DNA of 64,000 bases from Bradyrhizobium diazoefficiens (GTDB lineage Bacteria; Pseudomonadota; Alphaproteobacteria; Rhizobiales; Xanthobacteraceae), in NCBI RefSeq assembly GCF_018131015.1, contig NZ_JAFCJJ010000018.1, forward strand, positions 1 through 64,000. The letters are read 5' to 3'. The stretch's first letter is position 1. Every line of letters starts with the position of its first letter. The notes below the pieces were generated by a model. The model was not told where the DNA came from. It saw only the letters and a list, made by a program, of their open reading frames with translations, and searched no databases. Shown one piece after another: positions 23,379 through 32,127 of the stretch. The position numbers and the translations under genes are program-made.

Positions 23379-23630
23379 ATGACGACCATCTACGACGGCT
23401 TTGACATCGAATCCTTCGAAGCCGGCAAGGGACTTTGGCACGCCCGCATCCGCCGCGCCGATTTCAGCCCGGTTGCCATCGACGGGGTGCTGTTTCCGGC
23501 CATGGAAGTCGGCTTCGCCTGGCCTGATCGCGATGCCGCGATTGCGGATGCCAAGAATCACATCGATCGCTTCCGGCGGCGCGCCGAGTACAGCGACGAC
23601 GAACAGGAATTTCAGCACAGCGCGGCGTAA
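23379..23630 (+). CDS. Small conserved hypothetical protein, 83 aa
   Basis: MTTIYDGFDIESFEAGKGLWHARIRRAD is followed by a beta-rich region and an amphipathic helix (DAAIADAKNHIDRFRRRAEY). It resembles small rhizobial proteins of unknown function with a WHARI-type strand. AGGGA lies just before the ATG. The next gene, a zinc-ribbon protein, begins 17 bp later, so the two probably form a transcription unit. Confidence 0.8.
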   Translation: MTTIYDGFDIESFEAGKGLWHARIRRADFSPVAIDGVLFPAMEVGFAWPDRDAAIADAKNHIDRFRRRAEYSDDEQEFQHSAA

Positions 23631-23647
23631 AACCCGAGGAACCGGTC

Positions 23648-23878
23648 ATGTCAGTCATCGAATTCGGAGACGTTTCGCGGCCGAGGATCTACGCCCGCAC
23701 CGTGGTGTCGAAATGCCCGGAATGCGACGGCGAACTTACGGTGCTCCGCGTCATCGGCGGCCGCGCCGGATGCGAGTACTGGACCATGCGCTGCACCACC
23801 TGCGGCGGCATCCATCTCGACATCCTCGAGCCGCGCCTGACGGCGGTGGACGACGAAGGGCCGCTCCCGGCGGCATAG
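23648..23878 (+). CDS. Small zinc-ribbon protein, 76 aa
   Basis: Two CxxC pairs (SKCPECDG and MRCTTCGGIH) at about residues 22-27 and 49-54 make a rubredoxin-like zinc ribbon. The remainder is short and acidic. AGGAACCGGTC precedes the ATG. It may be a nucleic acid- or protein-binding knuckle; no specific role is known. Pairs with the 83-aa gene upstream and is followed by uvrB. Confidence 0.8.
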   Translation: MSVIEFGDVSRPRIYARTVVSKCPECDGELTVLRVIGGRAGCEYWTMRCTTCGGIHLDILEPRLTAVDDEGPLPAA

Positions 23879-23971
23879 CCGGCGAACCTGCTGCCAGCCT
23901 GCTGTCAGTAGCCTGATGGGGGAGGGTCATTCGCCCTTTTCCGAGGCGCGGACTCGTCCCATATTCGCCTA

Positions 23972-26911
23972 ATGGCGAAGAAACCTGCTCCCCCAAAATC
24001 CCCGAAATCCAAGGCCCCGGCACCGAACTCGAAGGCGCATCGGCCCGACGTGCAGCCGATCGCGCCGGCGCTGGCGGAACTGCTCAATCCCGCGATCAAC
24101 CGCGGCGATGCCGGGCTTGGCTCGGGCACCGGCCTGCAGCCGCCGCCGGACAATTCGCGCGACCGCCGTGCCGGTGGCGAGGCCGCCGCGCATCGCGCGC
24201 GCGCCTCGACGCCGAAGGATTTTCCTCCCCCTCCCAACCCTCCCCCGCGTGCGGGGGAGGGCAAGGGTGGGGGCGGCCTGGAGGAAGCGCCGCAGGCCAA
24301 TTACGGCACATCCGCCACCATTCCGGTGCTCGATCCGGAACTGGCCCGCCAGCTCGGCCTGCCGACCGAGGAGGACGACGCCGAGGCACTGGCGCGGCCG
24401 CCGCGCAGCAAGATGGAGGCGCTCGGCGTCAAGGCCACGGCCGACGCGCTGGAGTCGCTGATCCGCGAGGGCCGGCCCGAGTTCCGCAAGGACGATGGGT
24501 CCATGAAGGTGTGGACGCCGCACCGGCCGCCGCGCCCGGAAAAGTCCGAAGGCGGCGTGCGTTTCGAGATCAAGTCGGCCTACGAGCCGAAGGGCGATCA
24601 GCCGACCGCCATCGCCGAACTGGTCGAGGGCATCCAGCGCAACGACCGCTCGCAGGTCCTGTTAGGGGTCACCGGCTCGGGCAAGACCTACACCATGGCC
24701 AAGGTGATCGAGGCAACGCAGCGCCCGGCCCTGATCCTGGCGCCGAACAAGACGCTCGCCGCCCAGCTCTATGGCGAGTTCAAGAGCTTCTTCCCGGACA
24801 ACGCGGTCGAGTATTTCGTCAGCTATTACGACTACTACCAGCCGGAAGCCTACGTCCCGCGCACGGACACCTACATCGAGAAAGATTCCTCCATCAACGA
24901 GCAGATCGACCGCATGCGCCATTCGGCGACGCGCGCGCTGCTCGAACGCGACGACGTCATCATCGTGGCCTCGGTCTCCTGCATCTACGGTATCGGCTCG
25001 GTCGAGACCTACACCGCGATGACGTTTGCACTGAAGAAGGGCGAGCGCATCGACCAGCGCCAGCTCATCGCCGACCTCGTGGCGCTGCAATACAAGCGCA
25101 CCCAGGCCGACTTCACCCGCGGCACCTTCCGGGTCAGGGGCGACGTCATCGACATCTTCCCGGCGCACTATGAGGACCGCGCCTGGCGCGTGAACCTGTT
25201 CGGCGACAGCATCGAGACCATCGAGGAGTTCGACCCGCTCACCGGCCACAAGCAGGACGAGCTCGAATTCATCAAGATGTACGCCAATTCGCACTATGTG
25301 ACGCCGCGCCCGACGCTGGTGCAGGCGATCAAGTCGATCAAGTCCGAGTTGAAGCTGCGGCTCGACCAGCTCCACGACCAGGGCCGCCTTCTGGAAGCGC
25401 AGCGGCTCGAGCAGCGCACCACCTTCGACCTCGAGATGATGGAGGCGACCGGAAGCTGCGCCGGCATCGAGAACTATTCGCGCTACCTCACCGGGCGCCG
25501 CCCCGGCGAGCCGCCGCCGACCCTGTTCGAATACGTGCCCGACAACGCGCTGATCTTCGCCGACGAGAGCCACGTCACCATCCCGCAGATCGGCGCCATG
25601 TTCCGCGGCGACTTCCGGCGCAAGGCGACCTTGGCCGAATACGGCTTCCGTTTGCCGTCGTGCATGGACAACCGCCCCTTGCGCTTCGAGGAGTGGGACA
25701 TGATGCGGCCGCAGACGATTGCGGTGTCGGCGACGCCGAGCGGCTGGGAGCTCAACGAGAGCGGCGGCGTGTTCGTCGAGCAGGTCATTCGCCCGACCGG
25801 GTTGATCGACCCGCCGGTCGATATCCGCCCTGCCCGCACGCAGGTGGACGACCTCGTCGGCGAGGTCCGCGCCACCGCGCAGGCCGGCTACCGCTCGCTG
25901 ATCACGGTTCTCACAAAACGCATGGCGGAGGACCTCACCGAATATCTGCACGAGCAGGGCATCCGCGTCCGCTACATGCACTCCGACATCGACACCATCG
26001 AGCGCATCGAGATCATCCGCGACTTGCGGCTCGGCGCGTTCGACGCGCTGGTCGGCATCAACCTGTTGCGCGAGGGCCTCGACATTCCCGAATGCGCGCT
26101 GGTCGCGATCCTCGACGCCGACAAGGAAGGTTTTCTGCGCAGCGAAACATCCTTGATCCAGACCATCGGCCGCGCCGCGCGCAACGTCGACGGCAAGGTG
26201 ATCCTCTATGCCGACCAGATGACGGGCTCGATGGAGCGCGCGATCGCGGAGACCAACCGCCGCCGCGAGAAGCAGGTCGAGTACAACACCGCCAACGGCA
26301 TCACGCCGGAGAGCGTGAAGAAGCAGATCGGCGACATCCTCAACTCCGTCTATGAGCGCGACCACGTGCTGGTCGAGGTCGGCGGCCACGACATGACCGA
26401 CGACGTCATCTCGATCGGCCACAATTTTGAGGCCGTGCTCGCCGACCTCGAGACACGGATGCGCGAGGCCGCCGCCGATCTGAACTTCGAGGAAGCCGCG
26501 CGCCTGCGCGACGAGGTCAAGCGGCTGCGGGCCACCGAGCTCGCCGTGGTCGACGACCCCACCGCCAAACAGCGCACCGTGCAGGGCAAGGCCGGGGCCT
26601 ATGCGGGAACGAAGAAATACGGCGACGCCGCCAACCTCCCCGTCAGCGCCATGAAGAAGAAGACGGTTGGCTCCGCGCTGAAGGCGAGCGGTGGCGGCGC
26701 CTCGAAGGTGCACAAGCCGCATCTCGACGAGATGCACGGCCCGGAATCGCTGCCCTACCGCGAGACCCGCGCGCTGCCGTCAAAGCCATTCGGCAGCACC
26801 AGCCGCATCATCCAGCCGACGGATTCAAGGCAGTCGGGGCCGGAGTTCGGTCCGGCGCCGAAGTCGACGGGCGGGGCACCGGGACGACGGGGCGGGTGGA
26901 AGAAGAGGTAG
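23972..26911 (+). CDS. uvrB: Excinuclease ABC subunit UvrB with long N- and C-terminal extensions
   Basis: DNA-damage recognition helicase of nucleotide excision repair, working with UvrA and UvrC. The 979-aa length compares with about 670 in E. coli. A Walker A motif GVTGSGKT sits at about 232, so some 190 residues are an added N-terminus (Lys/Pro/Ala-rich). Then come YYDYYQPEAYVP (beta-hairpin), ADESHVTIPQ (DEAD-like box), the helicase C domain (INLLREGLDIPECAL) and the UVR UvrC-binding helix (FEEAARLRDEVKRL, about 835-850). About 120 disordered residues follow. In the N-terminal extension at about 85-105 the Pro/Gly-rich FPPPPNPPPRAGEGKGGGG comes from a palindromic repeat read in frame. 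Confidence 0.95.
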   Translation: MAKKPAPPKSPKSKAPAPNSKAHRPDVQPIAPALAELLNPAINRGDAGLGSGTGLQPPPDNSRDRRAGGEAAAHRARASTPKDFPPPPNPPPRAGEGKGGGGLEEAPQANYGTSATIPVLDPELARQLGLPTEEDDAEALARPPRSKMEALGVKATADALESLIREGRPEFRKDDGSMKVWTPHRPPRPEKSEGGVRFEIKSAYEPKGDQPTAIAELVEGIQRNDRSQVLLGVTGSGKTYTMAKVIEATQRPALILAPNKTLAAQLYGEFKSFFPDNAVEYFVSYYDYYQPEAYVPRTDTYIEKDSSINEQIDRMRHSATRALLERDDVIIVASVSCIYGIGSVETYTAMTFALKKGERIDQRQLIADLVALQYKRTQADFTRGTFRVRGDVIDIFPAHYEDRAWRVNLFGDSIETIEEFDPLTGHKQDELEFIKMYANSHYVTPRPTLVQAIKSIKSELKLRLDQLHDQGRLLEAQRLEQRTTFDLEMMEATGSCAGIENYSRYLTGRRPGEPPPTLFEYVPDNALIFADESHVTIPQIGAMFRGDFRRKATLAEYGFRLPSCMDNRPLRFEEWDMMRPQTIAVSATPSGWELNESGGVFVEQVIRPTGLIDPPVDIRPARTQVDDLVGEVRATAQAGYRSLITVLTKRMAEDLTEYLHEQGIRVRYMHSDIDTIERIEIIRDLRLGAFDALVGINLLREGLDIPECALVAILDADKEGFLRSETSLIQTIGRAARNVDGKVILYADQMTGSMERAIAETNRRREKQVEYNTANGITPESVKKQIGDILNSVYERDHVLVEVGGHDMTDDVISIGHNFEAVLADLETRMREAAADLNFEEAARLRDEVKRLRATELAVVDDPTAKQRTVQGKAGAYAGTKKYGDAANLPVSAMKKKTVGSALKASGGGASKVHKPHLDEMHGPESLPYRETRALPSKPFGSTSRIIQPTDSRQSGPEFGPAPKSTGGAPGRRGGWKKR
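24224..24280. repeat. Palindromic repeat embedded in uvrB coding sequence
   Basis: CCCTCCCCCGC-GTGC-GGGGGAGGG forms a hairpin of the CTCCCC family. It is a multiple of three in effect, so the uvrB frame stays open, encoding a Pro-rich then Gly-rich insert within the disordered N-terminal extension. Confidence 0.75.
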
Positions 26912-26940
26912 CGCGGATTTAGCCGCCATTGGTGGTTATG

Positions 26941-26980
26941 AATTCCGGGCTCGTCGCTTCGCCGCGACCCGGAATGACGA
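26941..26980. repeat. Short palindrome, ATTCCGGG family
   Basis: AATTCCGGG and CCCGGAATGACG flank GCTTCGC. This is a single-hairpin relative of the 16021-16131 element, located between uvrB and a convergent small gene. It could serve as a bidirectional terminator. Confidence 0.6.
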
Positions 26981-26983
26981 GGG

Positions 26984-27220
26984 CTACAACTTCCCCTGCC
27001 CGTTCACCTGGCCCTGCTGTTGCCGCTGCCTGTCCTGCTCCCTGGCATGGTGCCTGCCGTAGAGGCAGCCGGCGGCGGCGCCCAGGACGCCATGGTGGCC
27101 GGCATAGTGGCCGGCGACGCCGCCGACGACGGCGCCCTTGATGCAGCCCTTGGCGTTGGCGGCGGGCGCGGCGGCCAGCACGAGAAGCGCGGCGGCGCAG
27201 GCCATCAGCGTTGGTTTCAT
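26984..27220 (-). CDS. Small secreted glycine-zipper-like protein, 78 aa
   Basis: MKPTLMACAAALLVLAAAPAANA is a signal peptide. The mature part, GCIKGAVVGGVAGHYAGHHG then AAAGC, has regular Gly/Ala spacing like glycine-zipper segments that insert into membranes, with two Cys that could pair. The end is polar and Gln/Arg-rich. Common in Bradyrhizobium-type genomes with no defined role. SD GGAGACATCG lies upstream. Confidence 0.8.
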   Translation of the reverse strand: MKPTLMACAAALLVLAAAPAANAKGCIKGAVVGGVAGHYAGHHGVLGAAAGCLYGRHHAREQDRQRQQQGQVNGQGKL

Positions 27221-27387
27221 GATCGATGTCTCCGGATGCGAATGTCGGCGTCTCAACGAGCGCAGGCCGCCCCGGGTTCCCTGGCGGGATGCGCCGGCAC
27301 GGCATCCCCCCTGTGTTTTTGCGGATTGATGGTGCCGCGCGCCGCGCGATAGCCTTTGCGTTCCACGGCCATGAAGGCGGGTGCGAC

Positions 27388-27840
27388 ATGACGATCGAGT
27401 CATTGAACAAGCAGCGCGTGCGGCATCTGCTCGACGCCTTCGCGCGCGGCGACATCGACGCCGCGCTGGCGTGCTGCACCGACGACGTCAGCTTCCTCAC
27501 CCATGCCCCGATCGACGTGCTGCCGCACATGGCCCCACGCCATGGCAAGAGCGAGCTGCGCGAGTTCTGGCAGACGGTCCTGTCGCGCTATTCGGACATC
27601 CGCCACAAGACGCTGCACATCCTCGCCGACGGCGACGCGGTCGCGACCTACATGCAGGCCTATTTCAGGAAGCGCAGCAACGACCGCATCATGCAGTTCG
27701 ACATCGCGGTGTTCTACAGTTTCCGCGACGGGCTCGTCTCGGAGATCCGCGAGATCATCGATTCCTACGATCTGGTGCAGCAGGTGCTGGAGCGCGAGAT
27801 CGGGCCGCTGATCACGGATGGGCAGCCGGGCGAGGGTTGA
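27388..27840 (+). CDS. SnoaL/NTF2-like protein (paralog 1)
   Basis: A 150-aa cone-shaped alpha+beta barrel protein of the SnoaL group. RHLLDAFARGDIDAALACCTDDVSF is the usual N-terminal helix pair, then HGKSELREFWQTVL and FYSFRDGLVSEIREIIDSYDLVQQVL. Such proteins include isomerases and hydrolases but most are of unknown activity. A related gene lies 230 bp downstream in the same direction, pointing to duplication. Confidence 0.85.
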   Translation: MTIESLNKQRVRHLLDAFARGDIDAALACCTDDVSFLTHAPIDVLPHMAPRHGKSELREFWQTVLSRYSDIRHKTLHILADGDAVATYMQAYFRKRSNDRIMQFDIAVFYSFRDGLVSEIREIIDSYDLVQQVLEREIGPLITDGQPGEG

Positions 27841-28069
27841 GGCCGGCGGAGGAGTTCACCCCAGCGCCCCGACACCGCCGCACGTAGGACTACGGGGTTC
27901 TATTGAAAATCTCACATTTCGGGCTCACCTGTGCATTGCAAAAACGTGACTTGCGGTTTTGCTGAACCGCCCTATTTGTTCGTGTACTAATGAATTGAAC
28001 GAGCCCGCGGCGCCATTCTGCGCAGGGGCTGTTCGTCGTTTTCCGAAAAGCCAGTTCAGGACGACCCGA

Positions 28070-28510
28070 ATGACAGAGCACAGCCTCTGGCGTTTCTCGC
28101 GCGCATTGCACCGCGCGATCAACGACCGCCGGTTCGAGGAGATCGAGACCCTGATCGACGACGACGTCGAATGGGCGCTCTACGGCCCGATCGACATGTT
28201 TCCGTTCCTGGGCGCGCGCCATGGCAAGGACGCGGTGCTCGCGGTCATCCGCCAGATCGCCGACAATTTCCATGTCCGGCGCTTCGAGCGCGAGAGCATC
28301 ATGCTCGGCGTCGATTCCGCCGCCTCGATGCTGCGCTACTCGCTGACCGCGCTGGATTCCGACAAGCCGATCAGTTTGCGCGTCGCGCAGTTCGCCCAGT
28401 TCAGGGCGGGGCGACTGATCAGCCTGCGCGTGCTGATCGACACCTTCGACCTGGTCGAGCAGGCACTCGGCCGCGCCATTCATCTGCCGAAGATGAGCAG
28501 CGCCGGCTGA
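28070..28510 (+). CDS. SnoaL/NTF2-like protein (paralog 2)
   Basis: A 146-aa SnoaL-type protein: FSRALHRAINDRRFEEIETLIDDDVEW, then GARHGKDAVLAVIRQIADNF and FRAGRLISLRVLIDTFDLVEQALG. It shares the DxxPIDxxPxxxxRHGK and IDxxDLVxQ blocks with the neighbour, so they are paralogs. The 230-bp gap between them contains no recognisable gene but enough space for its own promoter. Function unknown. Confidence 0.85.
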   Translation: MTEHSLWRFSRALHRAINDRRFEEIETLIDDDVEWALYGPIDMFPFLGARHGKDAVLAVIRQIADNFHVRRFERESIMLGVDSAASMLRYSLTALDSDKPISLRVAQFAQFRAGRLISLRVLIDTFDLVEQALGRAIHLPKMSSAG

Positions 28511-28714
28511 GGGGGACGCCAACGGGCCCCGCAATTCGGGACCGATGGCGACGCTCCCACGATGTCCCGGCCTCCAGCCCCGCCGGATGCCGTCGCGGAG
28601 AAGCCCGCCATCGGGCGCGCGCCTGGCGCGCGGCCCGCTGGTACGTCATTCCTGCCACAATTTCGCAACGAAACGTCCGCATGTTCCCGGGGAACCGGGC
28701 TTGCGGGCAGGACG

Positions 28715-29620
28715 ATGGAATTCTCGACAGGGTTTGGCTGGACCAGGCTGCCGGTGCTGGCGGCCGCATTCATTTTGGGCTCGGCGCTGACCGTCTCGGC
28801 GCAGATCATCGCGCCGGCGGCGGCCGCGCCCGACGACGAGGCCGAGGCCACCGAGGCGGCTGCCGCCGCCGACGCGGACGTGCTCAGGGATATCGACGTC
28901 GACAAGCTCGACTGGAGCCAGCTCGCGATCGACGCCGGCACCCTTAGCGACATCATTGCCGCCAGGAAGCGCGCCCAGGCCGCCGCCAGCGGCGGGCTGA
29001 ACTGGGCGTCCAGCGGCAACGCCAACGGCTCCTCGGCGGTGACGGTGAAGCAGTCGGTGTCCCCGTTCTGGGACACGCGGATCGGCGCCGACATGACCGT
29101 GGCGAAAGAGCCGACCACGATGTCCGAGCTCCTGGCCCAGAAGGCCGCCAATGGCGGCAGCCTGCCGCAATCCTCCGGCAGCGCCTGGGCGGCCGCGACG
29201 GCGCCTGGCGCAGGCGCGATCTGGGACAAGACCGCGGTGGAGGCCCGGGTCGATCCCGGCGCCGAGCAGAGCCGGATCGGGGCGTCGCTGACCAAGTCGG
29301 TGCCGCTGTCGGGCGACACCTCGCTGACGCTGCAGAACGGCTACAGCGTCAACCAGCAGGGCACGACCGCGGTCCCCGGCATCGGCGGCCACATCAGCCG
29401 CAACTACGGGACCGACCAGTCGGCCAAGGTCGAGCTCACCGACACCGGCACCAGCATCACTGCCGGCCAGACCATGTCCACCACCGACGACAAATGGCTG
29501 CGCAAGCTCGGCGCCGAGCAGAAGCTGTTCGACAACGTCACCGTGTCCGGCTCCGTCGGCGAAACCTCGCAGGGCGCGATCAACAAGAGCGTCACGGCGG
29601 GCTTCAAGAAGAGCTGGTGA
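28715..29620 (+). CDS. Secreted repeat-rich hypothetical protein, 301 aa
   Basis: The N-terminus has a hydrophobic segment ending SALTVSAQ (signal peptide, about 1-30), then an Ala/Asp/Glu-rich stretch. The second half (about 140-300) alternates strands: SVPLSGDTSLTLQNGY, then KVELTDTGTSITAGQTMS, VTVSGSVGETSQG and a terminal KKSW ending in Trp. The amphipathic strand pattern and aromatic last residue resemble outer-membrane beta-barrels, though this is inference from texture only. No family recognised. Located downstream of the SnoaL pair. Confidence 0.75.
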   Translation: MEFSTGFGWTRLPVLAAAFILGSALTVSAQIIAPAAAAPDDEAEATEAAAAADADVLRDIDVDKLDWSQLAIDAGTLSDIIAARKRAQAAASGGLNWASSGNANGSSAVTVKQSVSPFWDTRIGADMTVAKEPTTMSELLAQKAANGGSLPQSSGSAWAAATAPGAGAIWDKTAVEARVDPGAEQSRIGASLTKSVPLSGDTSLTLQNGYSVNQQGTTAVPGIGGHISRNYGTDQSAKVELTDTGTSITAGQTMSTTDDKWLRKLGAEQKLFDNVTVSGSVGETSQGAINKSVTAGFKKSW

Positions 29621-29803
29621 GCTTTTCGCCTCTCCCCGCCCTCGTTCAGACTCCCGTAACCATACGCCACGGCAAAGCCCCCGAATGGTCAGCACTTGCC
29701 GTATCTCGGCCAAGTTGCCGTCAAATTCCGCCCCCCTGATGCGAGGGCCTTACGTCGTGCGGGGGACACTCGCGCTGCGCACAACGCGAACAGGGGAACA
29801 ATC

Positions 29804-30220
29804 ATGAACGCCATTCGTCCGGAAAAGATCGAGGGCACGGAGACCGACACGGTGGACAGCAACCTCGCCGCCGTGACCGAGGTCGAGGCCGGCATCCGCG
29901 ACTTCGTCCGCAACGACATCGCCTATCTGCGCCGGCCGGCGACCACCGACTCCCCGCCGCTCGATCCGAGCGCGGAGGCCACCGTCACCAATGTCAACTC
30001 GCTGATCCAGCGCGTCGCCGGCACCTCGCTCGCCGAGATCGAGAACCTGATCGGAGAGCTCGAGAGCCTGCGCGACCTGCTGCATGCCGAGGGCCAGCGC
30101 GTCCAGCGCGAGATCTCCGGCTACGCCCAGCTCAGCCAGGCCGCGATGAAGTCGACCCGCATGATCGCCGACAACGTCGCGCAGTGGAAGCGCGCCGCCG
30201 ACGGCCTGCGCAACAGCTAG
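29804..30220 (+). CDS. Coiled-coil hypothetical protein, 138 aa
   Basis: A soluble helical protein. NSLIQRVAGTSLAEIENLIGELESLRDLLHAEGQRVQREISGYAQL forms a long heptad-bearing helix, typical of coiled coils; the ending NVAQWKRAADGLRNS continues it. The N-terminal 60 residues are acidic and probably loose. AGGGGA precedes ATG. It ends in a strong terminator and appears monocistronic. Function unknown. Confidence 0.8.
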   Translation: MNAIRPEKIEGTETDTVDSNLAAVTEVEAGIRDFVRNDIAYLRRPATTDSPPLDPSAEATVTNVNSLIQRVAGTSLAEIENLIGELESLRDLLHAEGQRVQREISGYAQLSQAAMKSTRMIADNVAQWKRAADGLRNS

Positions 30221-30242
30221 GCAGTCGATCGGGCATCACAGG

Positions 30243-30276
30243 CCGCCGCGTTCCCGCAAGGGAGCGCGGCGGTTTT
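30243..30276 (+). terminator. Intrinsic terminator after coiled-coil gene
   Basis: CCGCCGCGTTCCC and GGGAGCGCGGCGG pair over 13 positions with one G-T wobble around a GCAA tetraloop, followed by TTTTGATTT. It lies 23 bp after the stop codon. Confidence 0.93.
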
Positions 30277-30326
30277 GATTTCGGGGTGTGTGAGCACACC
30301 GCTGCTCCCCCAATACAAGGTGTCAT

Positions 30327-30424
30327 CACCCGCGAAGGCGGGTGATCCAGTATTCCGAGACGGTTGTGATTGCACCGATAGGCCGCGGCGTACTGGATGC
30401 CCGCCTGCGCGGGCATGACGGCGG
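30327..30424. repeat. Interspersed bipartite palindrome, CCCGCGAAGGCGGG family
   Basis: TCACCCGC-GAAG-GCGGGTGATCCAGTA faces TACTGGATGCCCGC-CTGC-GCGGGCATGA. The halves share CCAGTA/TACTGG as an outer inverted repeat. It lies in the roughly 295-bp gap before a 45-aa gene. Confidence 0.8.
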
Positions 30425-30516
30425 AGGGTGTGGCCCCGCCTTTGAACCCTCCGCGCTATCCCCGCGACCAATGCCAAGCGCCCGTAAGCCTTGCGGCCGG
30501 GCCTGGGGGACATCTG

Positions 30517-30654
30517 ATGGAAAGCCTTCGGCCCGAGACCACGGACCCGATACCGCTGCGGCCCGCGCCGAACCAGTTCGGCACGATCATGCTGCGCTTT
30601 TTCGGATTGCTGGCCGTTGCGATCGCGGTGCTGGCGTTCGTCTACAGCCGCTGA
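30517..30654 (+). CDS. Small single-pass membrane protein, 45 aa
   Basis: MESLRPETTDPIPLRPAPNQ is a short Pro-rich cytoplasmic lead followed by a hydrophobic helix (IMLRFFGLLAVAIAVLAFVY) and a two-residue tail. Single-pass tail-anchored topology is likely. GGGGGA is upstream. No known function; convergent with another tiny membrane protein gene. Confidence 0.7.
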   Translation: MESLRPETTDPIPLRPAPNQFGTIMLRFFGLLAVAIAVLAFVYSR

Positions 30655-30696
30655 AGGCGGAGGCCGCATGGCGGCCCCGCAGGTAGTTAATGAGGG

Positions 30697-30843
30697 TTAA
30701 CGGGTCGCTTCGACCGTCGAGGCTTCCAGGGTGTAGGCGCCGTCGGCATATCCCTTCACCACCATGCCGGCGACCAGCATCACGGCCAGCGTCGCGGTCG
30801 CGAAGAAAAATCCAACAAGCTTGAGTGCGCCGCGGTCTGCCAT
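30697..30843 (-). CDS. Small single-pass membrane protein, 48 aa
   Basis: Reads MADRGALKLVGFFFATATLA then VMLVAGMVVKGYADGAYTLEA. The hydrophobic helix covers residues about 8-28, followed by a short periplasmic tail. GAGG and AGGGA lie upstream of ATG 30843. The clear SD, sensible composition and conserved look favour a true gene despite the size. Confidence 0.75.
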   Translation of the reverse strand: MADRGALKLVGFFFATATLAVMLVAGMVVKGYADGAYTLEASTVEATR

Positions 30844-31043
30844 GGTCCTCGATCCCTGAACTCTGCCCAGTTTGTTTCAATTAGGCAGCGACAGGTTCAT
30901 AATTGGTTAGCAACTTGATGGTTCCACGCAATTTACCGCGCCGTAACCACGTCGAGCAGGCTTATGACAGCCAGCCGGAATCGCGTCCATAGCGCGCGGG
31001 CAACACTCGCGCACGGATTTCGGCCGTTCATCTTGGAACTGGT

Positions 31044-31523
31044 CTAAGCCGCCTTCCGCATCGGCACGAAGGCCGAGGCGGTGATGGAGTAGACCTCCTC
31101 GCCGCGCTGGTTGGTGCCGGTGGTGCAGGTCGTCAAGATGCCCCAGCCGGGGCGCGAGGCGGAGGCGCGCTTGTCGAGGATGACGCTGGCGTAAGCGACG
31201 GTGTCGCCGGCGAGCACCGGCCGGATCCAGCGCAAATCGCGAAAGCCCGGCGACGGCCCCCAAACCGCGAGCTCCTCGCCGCGCGCCGCGGCCTCCCGCG
31301 ACAGGCGCTGGCCGTCCGCGACGAGCAGGCTCATGCAGACCGAGCCGACGTGCCAGCCCGAGGCGGCGAGCCCGCCGAACAGCGAGTTCTTGCCCTCCTC
31401 CTCGTCGAGATGGAAGCGCTGCGGATCGAATTTTGCGGCGAATTTCTTGATGGACTCCGCCGTGAACGTGTAGGTGCCGACCTCGCGGCGGCGGCCGATC
31501 TCGATCTCCTCGAAGAACCACAT
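31044..31523 (-). CDS. MaoC-like (R)-specific enoyl-CoA hydratase family protein (second of pair)
   Basis: A 159-aa hot-dog fold protein. MWFFEEIEIGRRREVGTYTF leads to KKFAAKFDPQRFHLDEE, in which Asp and His form the hydratase 2 active-site motif, then GGLAASGWHVGSVCM. Probably hydrates 2-enoyl-CoAs in fatty-acid or related metabolism, perhaps as a heterodimer with its neighbour. The start codon overlaps the stop of the upstream MaoC gene by one base, so synthesis is coupled. Confidence 0.88.
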   Translation of the reverse strand: MWFFEEIEIGRRREVGTYTFTAESIKKFAAKFDPQRFHLDEEEGKNSLFGGLAASGWHVGSVCMSLLVADGQRLSREAAARGEELAVWGPSPGFRDLRWIRPVLAGDTVAYASVILDKRASASRPGWGILTTCTTGTNQRGEEVYSITASAFVPMRKAA

Positions 31524-31975
31524 CAGACCGCTCCCTCGCGCCGCTTGATCAGGATCGGCGAGGTCATCTCGCACAGCACCTGCCCCGCCGCATTGCGCGC
31601 GGTGCATTTGAACTTGACGATGCCGAGGCCGGGCCGGCTCTTCGAAGGTCGCGCCTCCACGACGTCGACGTCGAGCATGAGGTCGTCGCCGGGCCGCAGA
31701 GGCGAGAGCCAGCGCACCTCGTCGACGCCGGGCGAGCCGAGCGAGGCGGCGCGGGTGATGAAGCCGTCGGCCATCATCCGCATCATCAGCGAGCAGAGGT
31801 GCCAGCCCGAGCCGGACAGGCCGCGCAGCATGCTCTTGCTGGCGGCCGCCTCGTCCAGATGCATCGGTTGCGGATCGAACTCGGCGGCGAAGGCCAAAAT
31901 CTCGTCGCGGGTGACGTGGCGCGGGCCGAATGTTCCGAACCGGCCGGGCGGAAAATCTTCGAAGGTCAGGGTCAT
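31523..31975 (-). CDS. MaoC-like enoyl-CoA hydratase family protein (first of pair)
   Basis: A 150-aa hot-dog fold protein with the same layout as the next gene: MTLTFEDFPPGRFGTFGPRHVT, then AFAAEFDPQPMHLDEAA (catalytic Asp/His), RGLSGSGWHLCSLM and a C-terminal strand set. Tandem MaoC pairs often make heterodimeric hydratases. Beta-oxidation or polyketide-like steps are possible, but no other lipid gene is adjacent. Confidence 0.88.
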   Translation of the reverse strand: MTLTFEDFPPGRFGTFGPRHVTRDEILAFAAEFDPQPMHLDEAAASKSMLRGLSGSGWHLCSLMMRMMADGFITRAASLGSPGVDEVRWLSPLRPGDDLMLDVDVVEARPSKSRPGLGIVKFKCTARNAAGQVLCEMTSPILIKRREGAV

Positions 31976-32127
31976 CTCGGGAAAGCTTTGCGGGGATGAC
32001 AGATTGTGGCCGCACTTTGCGGCAATCTCAACCCGCTGGCCCGCATGGCTCGTGCTACATTCGGCGAGTCGGGCCGGACCGCCTCACTTCGACGCGGCTG
32101 GGGGCGCGATTTGCCCGGGGGAGAGAG

